From an uncultured Porticoccus sp. (GTDB lineage: Bacteria > Pseudomonadota > Gammaproteobacteria > Pseudomonadales > Porticoccaceae), in contig CAMYLT010000002.1 of NCBI GenBank assembly GCA_947259505.1, positions 470,912 through 534,911 on the forward strand: 64,000 nucleotides of DNA, given 5' to 3'. Below, one piece after another: positions 18,114 to 29,218 of this stretch (within the stretch, counting starts at the first letter, position 1; each line of letters starts with the position of its first letter). A program made the translations under genes and the position numbers. The notes below the pieces were generated by a model. That model ran no database searches and was not told the origin of the DNA. It was given only the letters and a program-made list of their open reading frames with translations.

Positions 18114-19963
18114 TCAGCGTATATCACACTCAAAACACTCCAGGTACATCCCGCGAGGATCGTTGAAGTGGTTCAATGGCTCCAGCTTGCGACCCAGATC
18201 GTAGACACTGGCCAGCCAACCTTGGGGAGTCCAACTGCGAGGTAACATGGCCAGCCACGCACCCGCCTGACCATTTGTCAGCTCCTGTAGCAATTGCTCA
18301 CGGAAATTCAGCGGCTTGCTGATTTCCTCCACCTCATACAGATCCAGCCCAGCCAACTTGGCCGCCGCCTGAGTAGCCTGCTGAAGATCGCCCAGCTGAT
18401 CCACCAGACCCAGCTCTTGCGCCTTCACTCCGGTCCAGACGCGGCCCTGAGCGACTTGGTGAACCTGTTCCGGCGTACTGCCCCTGGCCTCTGCCACCAA
18501 CTCCAGGAAATGGTCGTAGATATGGTTAACGCCGGACTGGATCACTTGCGCTGCCTGATCTGACATGGGCCGATCCAGCTGATAGAGATCGGCCAGTTCG
18601 GTGGTGCCGATACCGTCGCTGCTGACACCCAGTGCAGCCAGACTTTCTTCAAAGGTGGGCACCACGCCAAACACGCCAATGGAACCGGTAATAGTAGTGG
18701 GGCTTGCCCAAACCTCATTGGCCCCCATCGCTATCCAGTATCCTCCAGACGCCGCAACGGTACCCATGGACACAATCACCGGGAGACCGGCCTTGCGGGT
18801 CGCGATCACTTCCTGACGGATCACTTCAGAAGCAAACGCACTGCCACCGGGACTGTCGATACGCAGCACCAACGCCTTGAGCTGGTCGTTCCGACGCGCT
18901 TGCTGGAGCAACTTTGCCAGACTGTCACCGCCCACTGTACCGGCCGGCTGCTCGCCATCCAAAATCATTCCCTTGGCCACAATCAAACCGATCTTGCCTG
19001 TATCTGGTTGCGTTTCCAACGCCTGTGACCTGCGGGTATGGCTCAGGTAGCGCTTCATGTCGATGCCCTGGTAACCACCTTCGTCATTAACCCCCGCCAG
19101 TTCCCGGAGGCGCTCAGACATCTGCGGTCGTGTCGACAGTTTATCCACCAGCCCGCTGACCACGGCCAGTTCCGCGGCATTGCCCCGGTGAGTCTCCAGC
19201 TTGGCACCGAGATTATTGACGTAATCATTGATGGCATCAGTGGGCAGGTTGCGCTGGGTTTCTACACGATGAGTAAAGACTGCCCAGAGAGCATTCAGCC
19301 AGGCACTATTGTGTTCCCGCGAGGCCGCGGACATGTCATTACGGGTAAATGGCTCGATCGCATCCTTGTAGGTGCCGACCCGGAACACGTGCACGTTGAT
19401 ACGCAGCTTATCCAGGGCATCTTTGAAGTAGTTGTGGTAGCTGCCATAACCGGTGATCAACACCGCACCCATCGGGTTGAGATGAATTTCATCCGCATAG
19501 CTGGCCAGGTAATACTGCTCCTGGGTGTAATTGTCACCCACCGCGATAATGGGCTTGCCGCTCTCACGGAAACGCTTCAAAGCCTGCCCCACGTATTCCA
19601 GCTTGGTGAGACCGCCACCGAGCAGGTAATCGAGTTCCAGCACCAATGAGGTAATACGCGGATCAACAGCAGCCCGATCGATGGCTTCGACCAGATCCTG
19701 CACCAGGGTTTCCGCATCTGCCGGGCTACTCTGCTGCATCAATTGCGTCAGCGGGTCCGAGTAGGTCTTCTGCTCTACCAAAAAACCGCCCGGCGCAATG
19801 CGCAGGGCCGCGCTATCCGGCAAGGGCTGCACATCTTCCTGGAACATACTCAACACCAGTGCGACCACCACCAGCACGAAAATGATATTGATCAGCACCC
19901 GGATCCCGTGGGCCAGCTTGCCGATGAACCCAAAGAAGCGTCGTATCAGACCGGGCTTGTCAC

Positions 19964-19967
<4 letters not shown>
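18114..19967 (-). CDS. sppA: Signal peptide peptidase SppA, long (67K) type
   Basis: The 617-residue protein has one N-terminal transmembrane anchor (about residues 22-41) and two tandem S49 domains, as in E. coli SppA. The catalytic Lys lies in RVGTYKDAIEPF (N-terminal half) and the catalytic Ser in SMGTVAASGGYWIA (C-terminal half), so the Ser/Lys dyad is complete. It forms a membrane-bound bowl on the periplasmic side that degrades cleaved signal peptides. The start codon overlaps the stop of the upstream DUF2069 gene by four bases (ATGA), pointing to translational coupling in the arsC-wrbA-DUF2069-sppA operon. Confidence 0.97.
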
Positions 19968-21275
<1,308 letters not shown>

Positions 21276-21360
21276 GATCTTTGTGTAGAATACCCTTGAT
21301 GGAAAAATGCATTCTAGCTGCAAATAGACCAGCTGGGCCAGACGAGGAAGGAGTGCGTCC

Positions 21361-22608
21361 ATGACGCTGAATGAACGACTGGAAATGACCGGCCTGTTTT
21401 TTCGCCACCTGGGAAGTCGCTTTGCCAGCGACGGCTGCCGTCAAAGTGCCGCAGCACTCACCTATATGAGCCTGTTTGCCGTGGTGCCGCTGATGACACT
21501 CATGTACTCAATGTTCTCCCTGATCCCCGCATTTCAGGGACTTGGCGAACAGGTACAGCAGCTGATTTTCAGCAATTTTGTCCCCCAGAGCGGCGCTGAA
21601 ATCCAGGACTACCTGAGCGAGTTTTCCAGCCAGGCCCGCACCCTCTCCGCTGCGGGGGCCATTATTCTGGTGATCACCTCCTACCTGATGCTCACCAACA
21701 TTGAACACACCTTCAACAACATCTGGGGCACTGCCGGTGCCCGGCGCGGTCTCTCCAGCTTCCTGCTCTACTGGGGCATTCTCAGCCTCGGGCCCTTGCT
21801 GCTGGGGGTAGGACTGATGATGCGCACCTACCTGGTCTCCTTTCAACTGCTGGTTGACGAGGTAGATGTACTGGGTATCACTGCATTGATTTTCGAGTAT
21901 CTGCCGATGCTGTTCACCTGGGCGGCCTTTACCCTGCTGTTTCTTGCCGTGCCCAACTGCAAGGTTTCCGGTCGCTACGCCACGATCGGCGGGCTGATTA
22001 CCACCTTGCTGTTTGAACTGGCCAAACTGGCCTTTGGCGCCCTGATCGCCCATTCCAGCTACACCACCGTGTATGGGGCGTTCGCCATCGTACCGATTTT
22101 TCTGATCTGGATTTACCTGATGTGGATTATCGTGCTGGGCGGCGCCGAGCTGGTGCGCTCCATGGAAACCTTCCGAACGGTGTGGCGCGGCTATGAATAT
22201 CCCGAGCTGATCGCAGTCATCGTGGTGATGTGGGAATGCTGGCGCAAACAACAAGTGGGCGGGTCTGTCTCGGACCGGGATATTATCAACAGCGGACTGG
22301 AAGAACAGCACTGGCGACAATTGCGCGATCTACTGATCGACAAGCGCCTGATCGTGGTCACCAGCAATGGCCGCTATATTCTGACCCGCGACCCCCACCA
22401 ATTAAAGCTGTCCGACCTCGTCCACTTGAGTGGTCGCAGTATCACCGCGCTACCGGGCAGTAAGGCCAACGAAGCGCTTTCCGGTTACCCCTGGTATGGG
22501 CGCCTCTCAGCGTTACTCCGCAACTCTGAAAACCAGTTGCAGGAAACCCTCTCACCCACCGTGGCAGAATTGTTCGAACAGGAGTCGACTGTTGATAAAA
22601 ACGATTAG
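21361..22608 (+). CDS. YihY/BrkB family inner-membrane protein
   Basis: The 415-residue protein has about six transmembrane segments in the first 290 residues, with the family signatures FASDGCRQSAAALTYMSLFAVVPLM near the N-terminus and YTTVYGAFAIVPIFLIWIYLMW. The remaining ~125 residues form a soluble domain with winged-helix-like character (DLLIDKRLIVVTSNGRYILTRD). The family was once called RNase BN by mistake and its function is unsettled. An AAGGAG ribosome binding site precedes the ATG. It diverges from arsC, and its 3' end overlaps the start of the TlpA-like gene. Confidence 0.92.
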   Translation: MTLNERLEMTGLFFRHLGSRFASDGCRQSAAALTYMSLFAVVPLMTLMYSMFSLIPAFQGLGEQVQQLIFSNFVPQSGAEIQDYLSEFSSQARTLSAAGAIILVITSYLMLTNIEHTFNNIWGTAGARRGLSSFLLYWGILSLGPLLLGVGLMMRTYLVSFQLLVDEVDVLGITALIFEYLPMLFTWAAFTLLFLAVPNCKVSGRYATIGGLITTLLFELAKLAFGALIAHSSYTTVYGAFAIVPIFLIWIYLMWIIVLGGAELVRSMETFRTVWRGYEYPELIAVIVVMWECWRKQQVGGSVSDRDIINSGLEEQHWRQLRDLLIDKRLIVVTSNGRYILTRDPHQLKLSDLVHLSGRSITALPGSKANEALSGYPWYGRLSALLRNSENQLQETLSPTVAELFEQESTVDKND

Positions 22609-23059
22609 CCTGCTCGCAGCAATACTGTTGTTGCCGCTACTGGGATGTTCCGATACTCAACCCGGTTACTCGCTGACAGATGGCAGCAAACTGCATTTTG
22701 ATGAACTGCACGGCAAAGTGGTACTGATCAATTATTGGGCCGTGTGGTGCAAACCCTGCCGTGAGGAAATTCCCGAACTCAACGCCTTTCAGCAGACCCA
22801 CGGTGATCAGGTACAACTGCTGGCGGTGAATTTTGACGGTGTCACCGGCGATGCTCTCAAACAGCAAGCCAAAGAATTGGGTATCCAATTCCCGGTTCTC
22901 ACCAGCGATCCCCGCCAGCAATTTGCAGTCAAAGCCAGTGGCGTGCTGCCGGAAACCCTGGTGATTGACCGTGAGGGCAACTTCCGGCAAGTATTACTCG
23001 GCCCCCAGAACGAAGAAAAACTCGCTTCGGTACTGCAACAGTTGTCAGAAAACCATTAG
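22592..23059 (+). CDS. TlpA-like thioredoxin-fold lipoprotein
   Basis: From the TTG at 22592 the protein is about 155 residues. It begins with a lipoprotein signal (hydrophobic run then LLGC, so Cys near residue 19 is lipidated). The thioredoxin fold has the active site WAVWCKPC, and the cis-Pro region reads VLPETLVID. It is probably a periplasmic, membrane-tethered thiol-disulfide reductase. An AGGAG site lies seven bases upstream of the TTG, which supports this start over any codon further upstream. The gene begins within the last codons of the YihY gene. Confidence 0.9.
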   Translation: MIKTISLLAAILLLPLLGCSDTQPGYSLTDGSKLHFDELHGKVVLINYWAVWCKPCREEIPELNAFQQTHGDQVQLLAVNFDGVTGDALKQQAKELGIQFPVLTSDPRQQFAVKASGVLPETLVIDREGNFRQVLLGPQNEEKLASVLQQLSENH

Positions 23060-23070
23060 AGAGCCCGATC

Positions 23071-24489
23071 ATGCGCGACTGCCGCCAATTTTACCTCGCC
23101 GGTCAGTGGGTTGACCCCCTCGTCGGTGACAACCTGTTGGTAGAAAACCCCGCCTCAGAACAACCGATCGCAGTAATCAGCCAGGGTTCCAGGGACGACC
23201 TCAACCGTGCGGTAACAGCTGCCCGCAGCGCCTTTCTCACCTATTCACAAACCTCTCGCGAAGAGCGGCTGGCGTTGCTGGAAAAACTTCTCGCCATCTA
23301 TATGGAACGTTATGAAGAGATGGCCGAAGCGATCTCTCTGGAAATGGGCGCCCCCATCAGCTTTGCGCGCAGTGACCAGGCAGACTGCGGACGCGGCCAC
23401 CTGAAAAGCGCGATCGACGCCCTGCGCCACTATCCCTTTGAACAAATGATGGGGCGCACCTGTATCGTCAGGGAACCCATCGGCGTCTGTGGGCTGATCA
23501 CCCCCTGGAACTGGCCAATCAACCAGATCGCCTGCAAAGTCGCCCCCGCGCTGGCCACCGGTTGCACCATGGTACTGAAACCCAGTGAAATAGCGCCCCT
23601 CAGCGCCCACCTGTTTGCCGACATGATTCATCAGGCCGGTTTCCCCGCTGGGGTATTCAACCTGATCAACGGCTCAGGCCCGGTGATTGGCCAGGGTCTG
23701 GCAGAACATCCGGATATCGACATGATGTCCTTTACCGGCTCCACCCGCGCGGGCATTGCCGTGGCCAAGGCCGCCGCCGATACAGTCAAACGGGTCGCCC
23801 AGGAACTGGGCGGGAAATCCCCCAACCTGCTGCTGGACGATGCCGATTTCGTGCAGGCCGTTCCCTGGGGTGTAACCATGTGTATGGAGAACACCGGCCA
23901 GTCCTGTAATGCCCCAACTCGTATGCTGGTGCCCGAGAGCCGCTATCAGGAAGCGGTGACGCTGGCAGAAAAAGCGGCCGAAACCATTACCGTGGGGCAG
24001 CCCCACGAGGAAGGCCCGCATATCGGCCCGCTGGCCAGCCGGGAGCTATTCGATAAGGTGCAACAATTGATTCAAACGGCGCTTGATGAAGGCGCGCGGC
24101 TGGTGGCGGGGGGATTGGGCAAACCTCAGGGCTTAGAATCCGGCTATTTTGTGCGGCCCACGGTATTTGCCGATGTAACCAATCAGATGACCATCGCCAG
24201 AGAGGAAGTTTTCGGCCCGGTGCTGGTGTTGATTCCCTACCGTGATGAAGCAGAAGCAATTCAAATCGCCAATGACACACCCTATGGACTGGCGGCCTAC
24301 ATCCAGACCGGCGACGTGGAGCGGGGCCGACGCATCGCCCGGCAACTGCACGCCGGCATGGTGAGAATCAACGGGGCATCCCACGGCTACAACGCGCCTT
24401 TTGGCGGCTATAAACAATCCGGCAACGGTCGTGAGTGGGGAGAACTGGGTTTTGAGGATTATCTGGAAATCAAGGCCATCAGCGGCTGA
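23071..24489 (+). CDS. Aldehyde dehydrogenase family protein
   Basis: The 472-residue NAD(P)-dependent enzyme has the expected ALDH motifs: PWNWPINQIACKVAPALA, FTGSTRAGIAVAKAAA for NAD binding, the catalytic Glu in AQELGGKSPNLLL, the catalytic Cys in NTGQSCNAPTRM, and EEVFGPVLVLIPY near the C-terminus. It oxidises an aldehyde to an acid; the substrate is not clear from sequence. It lies 11 bases after the TlpA-like gene and converges with hda, leaving 12 bases between stops. Confidence 0.94.
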   Translation: MRDCRQFYLAGQWVDPLVGDNLLVENPASEQPIAVISQGSRDDLNRAVTAARSAFLTYSQTSREERLALLEKLLAIYMERYEEMAEAISLEMGAPISFARSDQADCGRGHLKSAIDALRHYPFEQMMGRTCIVREPIGVCGLITPWNWPINQIACKVAPALATGCTMVLKPSEIAPLSAHLFADMIHQAGFPAGVFNLINGSGPVIGQGLAEHPDIDMMSFTGSTRAGIAVAKAAADTVKRVAQELGGKSPNLLLDDADFVQAVPWGVTMCMENTGQSCNAPTRMLVPESRYQEAVTLAEKAAETITVGQPHEEGPHIGPLASRELFDKVQQLIQTALDEGARLVAGGLGKPQGLESGYFVRPTVFADVTNQMTIAREEVFGPVLVLIPYRDEAEAIQIANDTPYGLAAYIQTGDVERGRRIARQLHAGMVRINGASHGYNAPFGGYKQSGNGREWGELGFEDYLEIKAISG

Positions 24490-24501
24490 ATACTCAGCCA
24501 G

Positions 24502-25218
24502 CTACCAGCCAAAAACCTGTTTGACGAAGGGGATACTGAGTCGGCGCTTGGCTTCCAGCGAGGCTTTTTCCAACTGATCGAGACAGTCCATTAAGCCGTG
24601 CAGGTCCCTGGCGGCGCGATTGACCAGATAACGGGCCACATCGTCATCCAGGGTCATGCCCCGGCGCGCTGCCCGATACTTCAGAATCTGTTCACGCAGC
24701 GCATCATCCGGTGTCTCCAGATGGAACACCGGTCCCCAGCCGAGGCGGGATTTCAGGTCCGGCAATGCCAGCGGCAGCTCCCGGGGAGCGGCCGTGCCGC
24801 CCACCAACAAACGCGTACCCGCATCCCGTATGCGATTAAACAGGCTGAACAATCCTTCTTCCCAATCACGCAATCCAGCGATGGCCTGCACATCATCAAT
24901 CACGACCTGGGGCAACTGTTCCAGTTCTGCCAGCACGTCTTCCGGAGGGTAATCCAGCAATTCGCTCAGCGGCAGATACTGTACCGGCAACCCCTGCGCG
25001 GCGGCCTGGTGGCAACTGGCCTGTAACAGGTGAGACACTCCGCTGCCACGACTGCCCCACAAGTACATAATGGGTTCATCACCCTTGGGCCAGAGATCCC
25101 GCAACAACACGATCAAAAACTGCTTGCTGTCGCCCTCCTGAACCAGAAAGTTCTCAAAGGTGGCGTCGTCGTTAAGCTTGATTTGCAGACTGAGCTGTCG
25201 GGGCTCTGTTCCCGGCAT
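24502..25218 (-). CDS. hda: DnaA regulatory inactivator Hda
   Basis: The 238-residue AAA+ protein is homologous to the DnaA ATPase core. The N-terminal QLSLQIKL peptide is the beta-clamp-binding motif. YLWGSRGSGVSHLLQA corresponds to Walker A, VVIDDVQAIAG to Walker B, and the sensor regions follow with RLGWGPVFHLETPDD. Hda bound to the clamp promotes ATP hydrolysis by DnaA and prevents re-initiation of replication. The Lys usual in Walker A is Ser/Gly-rich here (GSRGSGVS), a common variation in this family. It overlaps the upstream DUF2066 stop by one base. Confidence 0.93.
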   Translation of the reverse strand: MPGTEPRQLSLQIKLNDDATFENFLVQEGDSKQFLIVLLRDLWPKGDEPIMYLWGSRGSGVSHLLQASCHQAAAQGLPVQYLPLSELLDYPPEDVLAELEQLPQVVIDDVQAIAGLRDWEEGLFSLFNRIRDAGTRLLVGGTAAPRELPLALPDLKSRLGWGPVFHLETPDDALREQILKYRAARRGMTLDDDVARYLVNRAARDLHGLMDCLDQLEKASLEAKRRLSIPFVKQVFGW

Positions 25219-26297
25219 TAGGGCCGGCCCCAGCTGAATAGATAGGTATTGGGGACAGCGCCATCAACAACACTGGCCACTTTTTCTGTCATACGACCAT
25301 CACGTCGCAAGGTATCCAATAGCAAGCTGGCGTCCCCTTCCATCGACAACCGCAGTCCCAAACGATCCTCGTCGACATAATCGACAATGACGCTGCTCAC
25401 CAGCTCCAGAGACTCCAGGTAGCTGGTGACATCACTGAAAGACTGGTAAGTCTCTACATGGTCCACATTGAGTACCAGCTCCTGATCAGTGGACTTTGGA
25501 ACAAAGGCGTAGCGGCTAGCCAAGCTGTCCACTGTTTCGCCCACCAACTGATTGACCAACAACGCGGGACTATCCGCCACCAGACTGCGCAGATTATCGC
25601 TGCCTTCCAGCTTCAGCAGCCGCGCACCGCGCCACTGGCCGGTAGCACTCTGGTAGAGGCGCACTGCCATCCAGGCATGGCTGTTATAGCGGGCGGAAGC
25701 CTCGGTTAATTTTTCCAGATTGAAATTCCAGGCGTCTTCCTCCGTCAATGTCATGCGGTCCTTCAGGTCCAGCAATGGCATCAGCAGCGGCGCAGCCCGT
25801 TGCTTCATGGCGTGATTCAGCAGGGCCATCAACGCTGGCTGATCGTCAGCGGAAACAAACTGCCTGCCGCCCTCGGAACTGTCTATCACCATCCACACCA
25901 GTAACTCGGGACGATCCGCTGGCCAAACCTGCAACTGTTTGCGCCGCATCAGTCGATCAACCGACGTCTCGGCAAAATGTATGTTCAGCGCCAGCCCATT
26001 GGCATCACTTTCACCCGGCTCGCTGTAACTGACATAGCCGTATTCGGTGACGAAGTCTTTCGCCCCGGCCATTGCCTGCAAAATTTCCGGGTCGGCCAGT
26101 ACCGCACTATTGCCCGTCACCTTCACCAATACGGTGCCCAAACCCACCCGCAATGCACGACTCCGCTCGGCCACACTTTGGTCGGCTACCGGCACTAATG
26201 CCTCATAGAGATTGGTCACCGATGCCGCATTTACGACCAGACTGAAACAGGCTGCCCACAAGAGGGCGAAGATTTTCGACAAAAGGGAGCTTTTCAT
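25218..26297 (-). CDS. DUF2066 exported protein
   Basis: The protein of about 359 residues has an N-terminal signal peptide (KIFALLWAACFSLVVNAA) followed by the DUF2066 hallmark NLYEALVPVADQSVAERSRALRVGLGTVLVKVTGN. The function is unknown. The family is regularly found immediately upstream of hda, or beside purM, in gammaproteobacteria, as here. The ATG at 26297 puts the signal peptide at the N-terminus and is chosen over a start nine codons earlier. It is probably periplasmic or membrane-anchored. It diverges from purM. Confidence 0.88.
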   Translation of the reverse strand: MKSSLLSKIFALLWAACFSLVVNAASVTNLYEALVPVADQSVAERSRALRVGLGTVLVKVTGNSAVLADPEILQAMAGAKDFVTEYGYVSYSEPGESDANGLALNIHFAETSVDRLMRRKQLQVWPADRPELLVWMVIDSSEGGRQFVSADDQPALMALLNHAMKQRAAPLLMPLLDLKDRMTLTEEDAWNFNLEKLTEASARYNSHAWMAVRLYQSATGQWRGARLLKLEGSDNLRSLVADSPALLVNQLVGETVDSLASRYAFVPKSTDQELVLNVDHVETYQSFSDVTSYLESLELVSSVIVDYVDEDRLGLRLSMEGDASLLLDTLRRDGRMTEKVASVVDGAVPNTYLFSWGRP

Positions 26298-26412
26298 GGG
26301 GGCAATTGTACCAGTAGCCGACAAATAGACCCATTATCCAACTGCCAGATTTCTGCTTTTCATATAAAATAGCCAGCCTTTGTTAAATCCATCCCAGAAG
26401 CAAGGCTCCCCT

Positions 26413-27471
26413 ATGAGTAATCCCAAGCAACCCTCCCTCAGCTACAAAGACGCCGGTGTCGATATTGATGCAGGTAATGCGCTGGTGGAGCGCATCAAGC
26501 AGGTAGCAAAACGCACCCGGCGTCCGGAAGTGCTGGCGGGCTTGGGCGGTTTTGGCGCCCTGTTCAGTTTGCCTAGCGGTTACAAGGAACCCGTACTGGT
26601 ATCCGGCACCGATGGCGTTGGCACCAAACTGAAGCTGGCGATGGATCTCGGTATACACGACACCATCGGCATCGACCTGGTAGCCATGTGTGTCAATGAC
26701 CTGGTGGTCTGCGGTGCCGAGCCACTGTTCTTTCTCGATTACTATGCCACCGGCAAATTGAATGTTGATACCGCAGCAGCGGTAGTCGCCGGTATCGGTG
26801 AAGGCTGTAGTCAGGCGGGATGCTCACTGGTGGGCGGCGAAACTGCCGAAATGCCCGGCATGTACGAAGGCGAAGACTACGACCTGGCCGGCTTCTGTGT
26901 CGGCATCGTCGAGCGAGACGGCATCATTGATGGCAGTGGCGTCCATGTGGGCGACACCCTGATCGGCATCGCCTCCAGTGGCCCGCACTCCAACGGCTAC
27001 TCGCTGATCCGCAAAATCATCGAAGTTTCCGGCGCCGATCCCCGCACCGAAATGGTCGACGGCAAACCCCTCGGCGAGCTGCTGCTGACGCCTACCCGTA
27101 TTTACGTCAAATCGATTCTTGGTCTGGTGGAACACGCCCATGTGCCCGTGCATGCCATTTCACACATCACTGGCGGTGGCTTGCTGGAAAACATCCCGCG
27201 CGTACTGCCGGAAACAGCCAAAGCGGTGATCGACCTCAACAGCTGGGAAACACCAGCCGTGTTCCAGTGGCTGCAACAACAGGGCAATGTCGACCTGGTG
27301 GAAATGCACCGCACCTTTAACTGCGGCGTCGGCATGATTGTCTGCGTGCCGAAAAATGCCGTACAAACGGCCCTCGACACCCTTCATATCGCAGGCGAAG
27401 ACGCCTTTATCATCGGCCATATCGCCCACGCGGAACCCGGTGACGAACGAGTAGAACTGACAGGTTTATAA
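26413..27471 (+). CDS. purM: Phosphoribosylformylglycinamidine cyclo-ligase
   Basis: The 352-residue protein makes aminoimidazole ribonucleotide (AIR) from FGAM and ATP, step five of purine synthesis. It starts [21 protein letters not shown] and has [13 protein letters not shown], the metal/ATP-binding [12 protein letters not shown] segment, [14 protein letters not shown], and [14 protein letters not shown]. The ATG at 26413 gives the usual length; an upstream in-frame codon would add eleven poorly conserved residues. purN follows after three bases, so the pair is one operon, as in E. coli. Confidence 0.98.
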   Translation: MSNPKQPSLSYKDAGVDIDAGNALVERIKQVAKRTRRPEVLAGLGGFGALFSLPSGYKEPVLVSGTDGVGTKLKLAMDLGIHDTIGIDLVAMCVNDLVVCGAEPLFFLDYYATGKLNVDTAAAVVAGIGEGCSQAGCSLVGGETAEMPGMYEGEDYDLAGFCVGIVERDGIIDGSGVHVGDTLIGIASSGPHSNGYSLIRKIIEVSGADPRTEMVDGKPLGELLLTPTRIYVKSILGLVEHAHVPVHAISHITGGGLLENIPRVLPETAKAVIDLNSWETPAVFQWLQQQGNVDLVEMHRTFNCGVGMIVCVPKNAVQTALDTLHIAGEDAFIIGHIAHAEPGDERVELTGL

Positions 27472-27474
27472 GAA

Positions 27475-28146
27475 ATGCAAACAACACATCTTCCCCGCAT
27501 TGTGGTGCTGATTTCCGGCAAGGGCAGCAATCTGCAATCCTTTATTGATGCCATCCAGATGCGCGTCATCGACGCCGAAATCGTCGCAGTTATCAGTAAC
27601 AATCCCGGGGTATTGGGCCTGGAGCGCGCTGAAAAACACGGCATTCCCACCCAGGTGGTCAATCACCGCGACTTCCCTGAACGGGAAGATTTTGACGCGG
27701 CGCTGGCTGAAGTGGTGGAAAGCTACCGTCCCAACCTCATTTTGCTGGCCGGTTTCATGCGCATTCTCACCCCGGACTTTGTGGAAAAATTTAAAGGACG
27801 GATGATGAATATTCATCCCTCCCTGCTGCCGAAATACCCCGGTCTGCACACCCACCAGCGCGCCATTGATGCCGGCGATACCGTCGCGGGCGCCACCGTA
27901 CATTTTGTCACCAGTGAACTGGATGGCGGCCCGGCCATCATTCAGGCACAAGTGCCCATTGAAGAAGGGGACGATGCTGAAACACTGGGTGCGAGAGTCT
28001 TTGAGCAGGAGCACATGATCTACCCCATGGCCGTGCGCTGGTTCTGCCAGGGCCGATTGGGACTGATCAACGACCGCGCCTGCATGTTTGGCCGACCACT
28101 GCCACCAACAGGACACCCCTTTAGCACAGTGGCCCGTGAACGATAG
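27475..28146 (+). CDS. purN: Phosphoribosylglycinamide formyltransferase
   Basis: The 223-residue enzyme transfers a formyl group from 10-formyl-THF to glycinamide ribonucleotide, the third step of purine synthesis. Signatures are VVLISGKGSNLQSFIDA at the N-terminus, the catalytic His in MNIHPSLLPKYPGLHTH, and the catalytic Asp region HFVTSELDGGPAIIQAQV. The N-H-D catalytic residues are all present. It directly follows purM. The C-terminal ~15 residues extend slightly beyond the usual end. Confidence 0.98.
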   Translation: MQTTHLPRIVVLISGKGSNLQSFIDAIQMRVIDAEIVAVISNNPGVLGLERAEKHGIPTQVVNHRDFPEREDFDAALAEVVESYRPNLILLAGFMRILTPDFVEKFKGRMMNIHPSLLPKYPGLHTHQRAIDAGDTVAGATVHFVTSELDGGPAIIQAQVPIEEGDDAETLGARVFEQEHMIYPMAVRWFCQGRLGLINDRACMFGRPLPPTGHPFSTVARER

Positions 28147-28201
28147 TCACAAAAGACTATCTAAGCTCACTGTAAAACATACCCAGGGATACTTACACTC
28201 C

Positions 28202-28954
28202 ATGCTCTATCCGACACGCCGCTCATTATCTTCCACCCTGATGGGCTGCCTGATGCTGGTATCCAGCCTCTTTACCCTGTCATCCCATGCGGCCACCGAT
28301 GGCGCACTGACGCCGTACAAACTGTCCTATGCCGCAACCTTTAATGGCATGGATATCAATGCCGTACGGGAACTGACAAAAGAAGGTGAACGTTACCAGC
28401 TGGTAACCAGCGCCAAAGGGATGCTCGGCAGCATTACCGAAGAAGGCACCTTCAAAATCGATGCAGCAGGCGCCATCGTCGACGATGGTTATGAGTATGA
28501 GCGCAACATCATTGGGGTAAAAAAGGCCGAAGAACTGTCCTATGACCGCAACACCGGTGTCGCCAATTTCGAAAGCAAAAAGAAAAAACGCCAGGTCAAA
28601 CTGCAAGACAGCTACCTCAACCAGCTCTCTTTTCAGGTTCAGCTACAGCGGGACCTGATTAACGGTGTAACACCGCTGCGTTATCAGGTTATCGCCCGGG
28701 GAAGGCTGAAAGAGTACAACTTTGAGCTGCTCGGCAAGGAAACCCTCGATACGCCGCTCGGCCAATTTGAAACCGTCAAGGTGCGCCGCGTGCGCGAGGA
28801 TGACGACCGAGAAACCATCATGTGGTTTGCCCCATCCCTTAATTACCTGTTGGTGCAGCTCTGGCAGCGCGAAGATGGCGATGACCACAAGCTGATCATC
28901 AAATCCGGCTCCGTCAACAATCAACCGATTGTGAATGGTGACAATCACTCCTAG
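28202..28954 (+). CDS. DUF3108 exported protein
   Basis: The protein of about 250 residues has a clear signal peptide from the ATG at 28202 (basic start, long hydrophobic run, cleavage near SHAA). The mature part has the DUF3108 pattern: PYKLSYAATFNGMDI, then beta-strand pairs including ERNIIGVKKAEELSYDR, and near the end MWFAPSLNYLLVQLWQREDGD. It is probably a periplasmic lipocalin-like or beta-barrel-type protein of unknown ligand. It starts the DUF3108-CDGSH-DUF3014 group downstream of purMN. Confidence 0.88.
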   Translation: MLYPTRRSLSSTLMGCLMLVSSLFTLSSHAATDGALTPYKLSYAATFNGMDINAVRELTKEGERYQLVTSAKGMLGSITEEGTFKIDAAGAIVDDGYEYERNIIGVKKAEELSYDRNTGVANFESKKKKRQVKLQDSYLNQLSFQVQLQRDLINGVTPLRYQVIARGRLKEYNFELLGKETLDTPLGQFETVKVRRVREDDDRETIMWFAPSLNYLLVQLWQREDGDDHKLIIKSGSVNNQPIVNGDNHS

Positions 28955-28966
28955 GAGATAAAACCT

Positions 28967-29215
28967 TTGGCAACACCTGAGATTGGCGGTACAGCACCTG
29001 TGATCGTAGAAGTGACCGAAGGCAAAACCTACTGGTGGTGCGCCTGTGGCCGGAGCGCTACCCAGCCGTTCTGTGATGGCTCCCACGCAGGCACCGAATT
29101 CACACCCTTGGCCTGGCAGTCCAACAAAACGGGCAAAGCAGCATTCTGCACCTGTAAACGCACCGGAACAGCCCCGCTCTGCGACGGCACCCATACCCGA
29201 CTGGAACAGGAGTAA
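28967..29215 (+). CDS. CDGSH iron-sulfur domain protein with two motifs
   Basis: The 82-residue protein has two CDGSH-type 2Fe-2S motifs: CACGRSATQPFCDGSH and CTCKRTGTAPLCDGTH. Each gives the C-x-C-x~9-C-x3-H ligand set that binds a labile [2Fe-2S] cluster with three Cys and one His. Tandem versions in one small protein are typical of bacterial MitoNEET-like proteins. A TTG start is used, with an AGGAGA ribosome binding site eight bases upstream and no in-frame ATG available. It lies 12 bases after the DUF3108 gene and three before the DUF3014 gene. Its role is likely redox or Fe-S handling, but unproven. Confidence 0.93.
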   Translation: MATPEIGGTAPVIVEVTEGKTYWWCACGRSATQPFCDGSHAGTEFTPLAWQSNKTGKAAFCTCKRTGTAPLCDGTHTRLEQE

Positions 29216-29218
29216 CCC